DNA of 64,000 bases, taken from the NCBI RefSeq assembly GCF_900168045.1, contig NZ_FUYY01000010.1, forward strand, positions 1 to 64,000, read 5' to 3'. This DNA is from Salegentibacter holothuriorum (GTDB lineage Bacteria; Bacteroidota; Bacteroidia; Flavobacteriales; Flavobacteriaceae). A program made the translations under genes and the position numbers. Below, one piece after another: positions 59,072 through 64,000 of this stretch (within the stretch, counting starts at the first letter, position 1; each line of letters starts with the position of its first letter). A model generated the notes under the pieces. It had not been told where the DNA came from. It did not search any database and was given only the letters and a program-made list of their open reading frames with translations.

Positions 59072-60778
59072 TTATTTAGTTAAAGTTCCCGACAATTTTG
59101 GCTTCTTTTTATCCTCTACCATTTCTGAACTGTACTGACCTCTAATAGCTTTAATCCAGTGTTTCGCTCTATTGTTAAGCTGAAAATCATCGGTCATCAT
59201 ACGGCCACGACTTACCAATATTCCCATATCGGCTCCTTCATACAAGTAATCTCCTTTTCTACTTATTCTTAAGAAAAAAGCTTCATTTTCATTTTCTACC
59301 GCTCTACGGTGAGTATCCATTCTATCAAACTGAATATGGCCTGTATCATACATTCTATAGATCCCTGAACTTGGTGCTTTTGTAACGTATTCTATGCTAT
59401 CTTCAGTATGCTTCACTATTAACTGGCTCCATCCATCTATATTTTCCTGGCGCGCCCAACGCTCGTTTATGACATCGATATCAAGTTCATAATCTATCCC
59501 CATCCATTCTAAGATATGGAAAACAAACAGAGGTGCGTCTGCGAGGGCAAATACTGCGTGGTTGGTTATAGAGCTTGCGCCCGTAACCCTTGGATTCAAT
59601 TCTCCTAAATAGATTTCTCCATTGTCCTGGTCTATCAGGAAATCTAATTCAAAATAGCCTTTGTAACCTTCCTCCCGCAACTGGTTTCCAAATAATTGCG
59701 TGTATTCTATTGCCTTTTCTCTCAGCTCGGGAGTAAATGCATTCGGGTAAATTTCGTTACCACACCATCCACCTTCGTAAGGTGTAAGTTCCTCAAACCC
59801 TACCAACTCGGTCATTAACGGAGCTACAATCGTACCGTGGCGGGTTACACAAGCTTCTATAGCAGAACCTCTGCAGCGAATGCGTTTCATCACCTTAACT
59901 TCCTCTTCTTTTTCGATCTCTTCTGCGTGTTTATCATATTGCTCTTCGTTAGAGATAAAGAAAGTTGTATGGCCAGAATCACCAAATGGAGTTTGTATAA
60001 CTAATTCGTTTCCAAGATGTTTGGAAACTTCTCTTAAATGGTCGTAGCTATCTATATTAGTCAATACGTAAGGCACGCAGGCTACTCCTGCTTTTTCTGC
60101 AATACGATTGGTGTTTACTTTATTATCCAGGAAAGTCCGCATTTCAGCGGTAGGGAACATAATTTCCAGGCCAAGTTTCTCTGCAAGTTCTTCTGTTTTC
60201 TCATTAAACATTAAAAACATTGCTTTCCCGGCTCTCCCGTCTATAGATCTTGTTTTAAGATAATCCTGGACTTCAGGATGTTGCAAGAGGTAATTATTAA
60301 TATCTTCAATACCTTCAAAATCATCATGCGGTATCTCCTTTTTTGGTGAAAAAACATTTGGATGTAAACCATCGAAACATTCGATATAGGTAATGAACTT
60401 AAAACCTTTTATCCATTCATCGGCTCCTAGAAGATTAAAGTTGGTCGCGCTTATAAAATAAAGAGGTTCTTCATTTTTGTGAAAAGACCTTCGGATATCC
60501 GAAACTCCACTTAATTCAGGTACTGAAGTATTATCAGGTTTCTTTTGAGCGGCTGATTTTTTCGAAGCTACCGAGGCTTTCCCTTTGACCGAACTCTTCT
60601 TTACAGCTGGTTTTGAGGTTGCCTTCTTTGTTTTATCTACGGAACCACCCTGTTCTTTAGCTTTATGAGCTTTTCCTGTAATTGGAATTTTAGTTCTGTC
60701 AGTTCCTGTTTTAATTGCTGATTTCTTTTTATGTTCAGCTCCCTTTTTACTGGAGGCCTTTGGTTTCTTAGATTCCAT
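59072..60778 (-). CDS. ATP-grasp ligase with lysine-rich N-terminal tail
   Basis: 568 residues. Residues 1-90 are low-complexity and strongly basic (Lys, Ala, Ser, Thr), like a histone-H1 tail. A pre-ATP-grasp domain follows (about 105-205), then the ATP-grasp fold (about 205-400) with the glycine-rich loop FGDSGHTTF (265-273), the acidic strand YFELDFLID (375-383) and the metal-binding GELNPRVTG (392-400). A C-terminal domain of about 165 residues ends in KKPKLSGTLTK. ATP-grasp enzymes join a carboxylate to an amine or other nucleophile through an acyl phosphate. Database labels such as biotin carboxylase are not supported by the context. It is coupled to the decarboxylase gene (3-base gap). 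Substrate unknown. Confidence 0.87.
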   Translation of the reverse strand: MESKKPKASSKKGAEHKKKSAIKTGTDRTKIPITGKAHKAKEQGGSVDKTKKATSKPAVKKSSVKGKASVASKKSAAQKKPDNTSVPELSGVSDIRRSFHKNEEPLYFISATNFNLLGADEWIKGFKFITYIECFDGLHPNVFSPKKEIPHDDFEGIEDINNYLLQHPEVQDYLKTRSIDGRAGKAMFLMFNEKTEELAEKLGLEIMFPTAEMRTFLDNKVNTNRIAEKAGVACVPYVLTNIDSYDHLREVSKHLGNELVIQTPFGDSGHTTFFISNEEQYDKHAEEIEKEEEVKVMKRIRCRGSAIEACVTRHGTIVAPLMTELVGFEELTPYEGGWCGNEIYPNAFTPELREKAIEYTQLFGNQLREEGYKGYFELDFLIDQDNGEIYLGELNPRVTGASSITNHAVFALADAPLFVFHILEWMGIDYELDIDVINERWARQENIDGWSQLIVKHTEDSIEYVTKAPSSGIYRMYDTGHIQFDRMDTHRRAVENENEAFFLRISRKGDYLYEGADMGILVSRGRMMTDDFQLNNRAKHWIKAIRGQYSSEMVEDKKKPKLSGTLTK

Positions 60779-60781
60779 AAT

Positions 60782-63538
60782 TTAGTTTTTTAGTTTAGTA
60801 TTTTTTTTCTTCGAATTATTTCCCATAGAGCCCATAGAACTCACTGTTTTCTGCCGGTTTAATACGTTATCCTTAAAAATTCTTAGACCGAGATCTGCCC
60901 GGTAGCCATGAATTTCGGATACATCCAGGGCAGTAAGAAATCTTATTATTTCCTTACTTACCACCTGCCCGGGTACAAGCACAGGAAATCCCGGTGGATA
61001 TGGAATTATAAATGAGGAGGCTACCAGGGTTCTATTGTCTTCCATAGCAGGTAAACAATCTAATAGCGGCATATATTCATAATTCTCTTCGTTGTAAGCG
61101 AGAAAGAAAGCTTCTCTAATATTTCCTCCAGGTACGCCGGGAACGGCCTGAAAGGAATGATGGAAATAACTAAAATCTGGCAATGGTGGAAAATCTTCCG
61201 TTAAAGATTTAATAGATTCCATACGGTTATTACTCTCCTTCTGGCTTAGGGTCTTAAATTCCTGATCAAGCTCATCGGCAATTTTTAGTAAGGCATTTGT
61301 TAAATAGGTTACACTTCCTCTGGTGGTTCCTATATTGGTCATAAATAAAACGGTGTTTCTCGAGGTTTTATTTATTTGAATATTAAATTTATCCATAAGA
61401 TACCTGTTTTTAAAGGTATCCCCATCTACTCCTGTTTTTCCAATATGCAAGGTAATTTTGGTTGGATCTAGAACAAATTCATCCTGTTCCCAGGCGGTTT
61501 CCATCCTATTCCAACCTTCTTTGGAATTGTAATATTCCTTAATACCAGATTTACGATGTTGTTCCGGGATAAAATCACCGATGGTTAATACATCAAAGTA
61601 TTTTTTAAGCTTGGGATGATCGTGGATTTTAGCCCTTAAAACCATAGCTAGCTCTATACTTTTTTCAACCAATTCATAACCTTCAAACTGCACCTGTCTT
61701 CTGCCAACATCAAGGGAAGCCAACATCTGGTAATTAGGGGAAGTCGAAGTATGTGTCATATAAGCTTCCATAAAGGTGTTTTCGCTTTTTTTACGAAAAT
61801 CCTGATCCCAAATATGTATCATAGAACCCTGACGAAAACTACTAAGTGTCTTGTGGGTACTTTGGGTAGAATAAACCCTGATTCTAACCTTATCAGGATC
61901 TGGTAACGTAGGGCTTTCATTGGCTTTTAGGCCTTTAATATGAGTCTTGTATTTTTTCCTGTAACTATGGCTCTGATATTTTTCAAATAATTTCTGGGCA
62001 GCAAACATTCCCGTGCGTTGTTTATAGTTATAAGTAAAGCCAGCAAAGGCAAACCAGGCTTCATCCCATAAGAAAATCATATCTGGTTTAATGGCCAGTA
62101 CTTCCTGCATTACTTTTTCAACATTATAAACCAACCCATCAAAAGTGCAATTGGTCAATAAAAGCATTTTAACCAGGTTTAACCTTCCTGCTTCTTTTAA
62201 TTTTAATAATTTTTCTTTTATCTGTTCAAGAGGAACAGCTCCATACATAGAATAATCTTCTATTGGATAAGAATCCAAATAAACCGGGTAAGCCCCCGCC
62301 AGTACAAGTCCGTAATGATGTGATTTATGACAATCCCGATCAATTAAAATTACATCCCCCGGTTTTACCAGGGCCTGCACTACAATTTTATTTGCAGTAG
62401 AAGTACCATTGGTTACAAAATATGTATTTCTGGAACCATAGGCTTCACTGGCTTTTTGCTGAGCCTTTTTTAGCGAACCGGTTGGTTGTAACAGAGAGTC
62501 CAATCCGCCGGTGGTGGAAGATGTTTCTGCCAAAAACATATTTCGCCCATAAAAATTCCCAAAATCAATAATCCATCTAGATTTAAATACCGAATTACCT
62601 CTTGAAATTGGCATTGCGTGAAAAATTCCCGTAGGCTTTTTACTATAATCTTTTAAAGCCGAAAAAAACGGGGTTTCATAACGCTCACTTATTCCTCTTA
62701 TAATGGTAAGATGAAGCTCCTGAAGATCTTCGGTACGGTAAAAAATTCTTCTAAACGTTTTTAGCGTACTGTCTTTTAAATTACTTAAAGCAGTATCGGT
62801 TACGTAATAAGTATCAAGTTCTGGCCTAAATTTTTTCACTACAGCTCCCAAAATTGGCCCTAATTCCTTTGGTGCCCTGGAAGCAAAATCTAATTTTAGA
62901 ATATTCTGAATAAAAGGTTTGATCACCGGGGTGATCTTTTTGGAATGATACGGAGGCGCATAACGAATTACCACCGCCTGTATATTATAATTAAATTGAA
63001 GCGCGATCAAAGCATCTTCAAAAGAATGTTGTACCACAATCCCGTAAGCAAACTGCTCGTTAGAAAGCCGAAGGTCTCTTAGATCATGCCTTAGTTTATT
63101 ATCTTCTGCATGGGATACATCTTCCACAAACATCACTTCAAAATAAGTCTTTCTGGAAACTTCAGCGCGATCGCCCTTATCGCTTGTTTCAACTGTTGGA
63201 TCATTATCTTCAAGGAAATCTGGATTACTTCTATACCTATCACTTACCAGGTTCTTTGTAATCTCAGCAATTTTATTGGAAAGAGCGGTATGCTCATGCC
63301 TGTCCAGCATTTCACGCAGTGACTCTAAACAAGATAAACCCGGAAAAGCAAAATAGCATTCTACTCCTTCAATATCTTTTAATAATTTCTGAAGATTTTT
63401 TTTATATAATTTTTCGTCTTCAGAGCCGCGAGGCGATGAATAAAGTTTGGTCGACTCATTTTTTAAGTCGTTCCAGGATTCTACCCTAAATTGAGCGATA
63501 TTGTAATAATGTGAACTGTCTATTTTCTTCTCTGGCAT
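60782..63538 (-). CDS. Large PLP-dependent decarboxylase (Orn/Lys/Arg decarboxylase type)
   Basis: 918 residues, larger than typical members (about 710-760). An N-terminal region of about 300 residues without clear similarity may contain a receiver-like wing domain. The fold-type I PLP domain (about 305-760) has VTNGTSTANK (375-384), DRDCHKSHHYG (401-410), DEAW (Asp492) and the PLP lysine Lys563 in STQSTHKTLS. The C-terminal domain has YPPGFPVLVPGQVVS and EIHGYRADLGLRIF, as in basic amino-acid decarboxylases. The tail is basic (SKKKNTKLKN). It likely decarboxylates an amino acid or amino-acid conjugate. Tight coupling to the ATP-grasp gene suggests the ligase uses or makes its substrate. Confidence 0.88.
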   Translation of the reverse strand: MPEKKIDSSHYYNIAQFRVESWNDLKNESTKLYSSPRGSEDEKLYKKNLQKLLKDIEGVECYFAFPGLSCLESLREMLDRHEHTALSNKIAEITKNLVSDRYRSNPDFLEDNDPTVETSDKGDRAEVSRKTYFEVMFVEDVSHAEDNKLRHDLRDLRLSNEQFAYGIVVQHSFEDALIALQFNYNIQAVVIRYAPPYHSKKITPVIKPFIQNILKLDFASRAPKELGPILGAVVKKFRPELDTYYVTDTALSNLKDSTLKTFRRIFYRTEDLQELHLTIIRGISERYETPFFSALKDYSKKPTGIFHAMPISRGNSVFKSRWIIDFGNFYGRNMFLAETSSTTGGLDSLLQPTGSLKKAQQKASEAYGSRNTYFVTNGTSTANKIVVQALVKPGDVILIDRDCHKSHHYGLVLAGAYPVYLDSYPIEDYSMYGAVPLEQIKEKLLKLKEAGRLNLVKMLLLTNCTFDGLVYNVEKVMQEVLAIKPDMIFLWDEAWFAFAGFTYNYKQRTGMFAAQKLFEKYQSHSYRKKYKTHIKGLKANESPTLPDPDKVRIRVYSTQSTHKTLSSFRQGSMIHIWDQDFRKKSENTFMEAYMTHTSTSPNYQMLASLDVGRRQVQFEGYELVEKSIELAMVLRAKIHDHPKLKKYFDVLTIGDFIPEQHRKSGIKEYYNSKEGWNRMETAWEQDEFVLDPTKITLHIGKTGVDGDTFKNRYLMDKFNIQINKTSRNTVLFMTNIGTTRGSVTYLTNALLKIADELDQEFKTLSQKESNNRMESIKSLTEDFPPLPDFSYFHHSFQAVPGVPGGNIREAFFLAYNEENYEYMPLLDCLPAMEDNRTLVASSFIIPYPPGFPVLVPGQVVSKEIIRFLTALDVSEIHGYRADLGLRIFKDNVLNRQKTVSSMGSMGNNSKKKNTKLKN

Positions 63539-63540
63539 AA

Positions 63541-63948
63541 TTAATCTTTTGAATGTAGGGCTAGTTTGTTTCCTTCAGAATCAATAAAAATGGCAAAATG
63601 ACCGGACTCTGCATTGATCAAGGTTTTGGTCATTACAACCCTGCCTCCTGCTGGTTCAACCCGCTTAAGAATATCATTAAGGTTTTTACCGGCATTGAGA
63701 TAAAGCAGAGGGCCAATTGCACCTGGAATTGAATTTGGACCGGTAACAATAGCTCCCCCAATACCTTTTTCGGCGGGAAAAAATGCCATAGCATAATTCC
63801 CGTCAAATTGAGTTTCCATATCTATCTTAAAAATGCGGTTATAAAAATCTACCGCTTGCTGAAAATTAATTGCGGGGATTTCAAACCAGCTAATAAAATC
63901 TTTTACAGATGTTTCTTCTTTTTGTTTTCTTCTCGTTGTTCCTCCCAT
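63541..63948 (-). CDS. VOC-family protein (glyoxalase/bleomycin-resistance fold)
   Basis: 135 residues. A basic start (MGGTTRRKQKEE) precedes one VOC module with FISWFEIPAINFQQAVDFYN, MAFFPAEKGIGGAIV, GPLLYLNAGKNLNDIL and HFAIFIDSEGNKLALHS. VOC proteins bind metal and small molecules, and act as isomerases, dioxygenases or binding proteins. The usual His/Glu ligands are not all evident, so catalysis is uncertain. It is the first gene visible of the decarboxylase group, ending 2 bases before the decarboxylase start. Confidence 0.85.
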   Translation of the reverse strand: MGGTTRRKQKEETSVKDFISWFEIPAINFQQAVDFYNRIFKIDMETQFDGNYAMAFFPAEKGIGGAIVTGPNSIPGAIGPLLYLNAGKNLNDILKRVEPAGGRVVMTKTLINAESGHFAIFIDSEGNKLALHSKD

Positions 63949-64000
63949 GGTACTATTTTTAATTATCCTCCAAACCCTTTATAACCTGTTGGGTTTTGTG

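Noticed and set aside
59072-60778. Biotin carboxylase
   Set aside because: The ATP-grasp core is present, but no biotin carboxyl carrier protein or carboxyltransferase is nearby and the flanking domains differ from biotin carboxylase.
1-64000. CRISPR arrays, tRNA/rRNA genes, prophage or known defence systems
   Set aside because: I looked for regular short repeats with spacers, cloverleaf-like sequences, phage structural genes and defence nucleases or helicases and saw none. Only the partial IS200 element is clearly mobile.

Overview
The window comes from a marine-type flavobacterium (Bacteroidota, Flavobacteriaceae; the Gramella/Salegentibacter/Zunongwangia neighbourhood is a reasonable guess). 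The grounds are low GC, the absence of Shine-Dalgarno sequences, many promoters of the Bacteroidota form TTTG-N19-TAnnTTTG, lipoproteins with short lipoboxes followed by charged residues, and families such as DUF4199, 2TM, C45 and L31 type B. Almost all of it reads as chromosomal core and niche genes. I see no tRNA, rRNA, CRISPR array, prophage or recognisable defence system. The only transposase is an IS200/IS605-type tnpA cut by the left edge.

Layout. 1-6.3 kb: IS200 end, rpmE2, DUF4199 membrane protein plus GtrB-like glycosyltransferase, phosphosugar mutase, MsbA-like ABC exporter and a small secreted protein. 6.7-8.3 kb: ECF sigma factor, candidate anti-sigma membrane protein and a CpxP/Spy-like periplasmic protein. 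8.4-15.6 kb: Asp-box lipoprotein, RsmB-type rRNA methyltransferase, lamin-tail lipoprotein, purL. 15.8-24.6 kb: fatty-acid degradation, with an acyl-CoA ligase, a MarR regulator and a fadN-fadA-fadE set that is interrupted twice by four-helix-bundle cassettes, one of them broken. 24.7-31.1 kb: osmotic stress and trehalose genes (MscS channel, GH15 enzyme diverging from an OtsA-OtsB fusion, YtxH). 31.2-36.9 kb: M28 peptidase, Tex, and an App1-type phosphatase diverging from a diacylglycerol-kinase-type enzyme.

37.0-44.8 kb is a divergent carbohydrate locus. A Tat-exported subunit and a GMC oxidoreductase face an isomerase lipoprotein, an MFS transporter, a Gfo/Idh/MocA oxidoreductase, a second isomerase and a DUF1080 lipoprotein. 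The set fits an oxidative (3-keto-glycoside) route of sugar breakdown. 45.1-54.6 kb carries stress and regulatory genes: hydrolase-OsmC fusion, Cu/Zn SOD, ECF sigma plus RskA-like anti-sigma, a LytS/LytTR two-component operon with 2TM domains, hemerythrin, NDH-2, and a third ECF sigma with a membrane partner. 54.7-57.6 kb has dihydrolipoyl dehydrogenase and an aldehyde dehydrogenase. 57.7-63.9 kb is an operon-like group of VOC protein, large PLP decarboxylase, ATP-grasp ligase with a lysine-rich tail, and a C45 N-terminal-nucleophile acyltransferase. This group is the best candidate for an undescribed pathway.

Intergenic DNA carries at least three dispersed repeat families: a two-hairpin element ending CTCGATTATCGAGTAAA (five copies), a MITE-like element of about 130-150 bp with GGCTGTCTGAAAAG-type ends (two copies, with look-alike terminators), and a 41-bp palindrome of a type often met in flavobacteria. 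Start codons were moved inward for several genes because the longest open frame begins on or upstream of the promoter -7 box.
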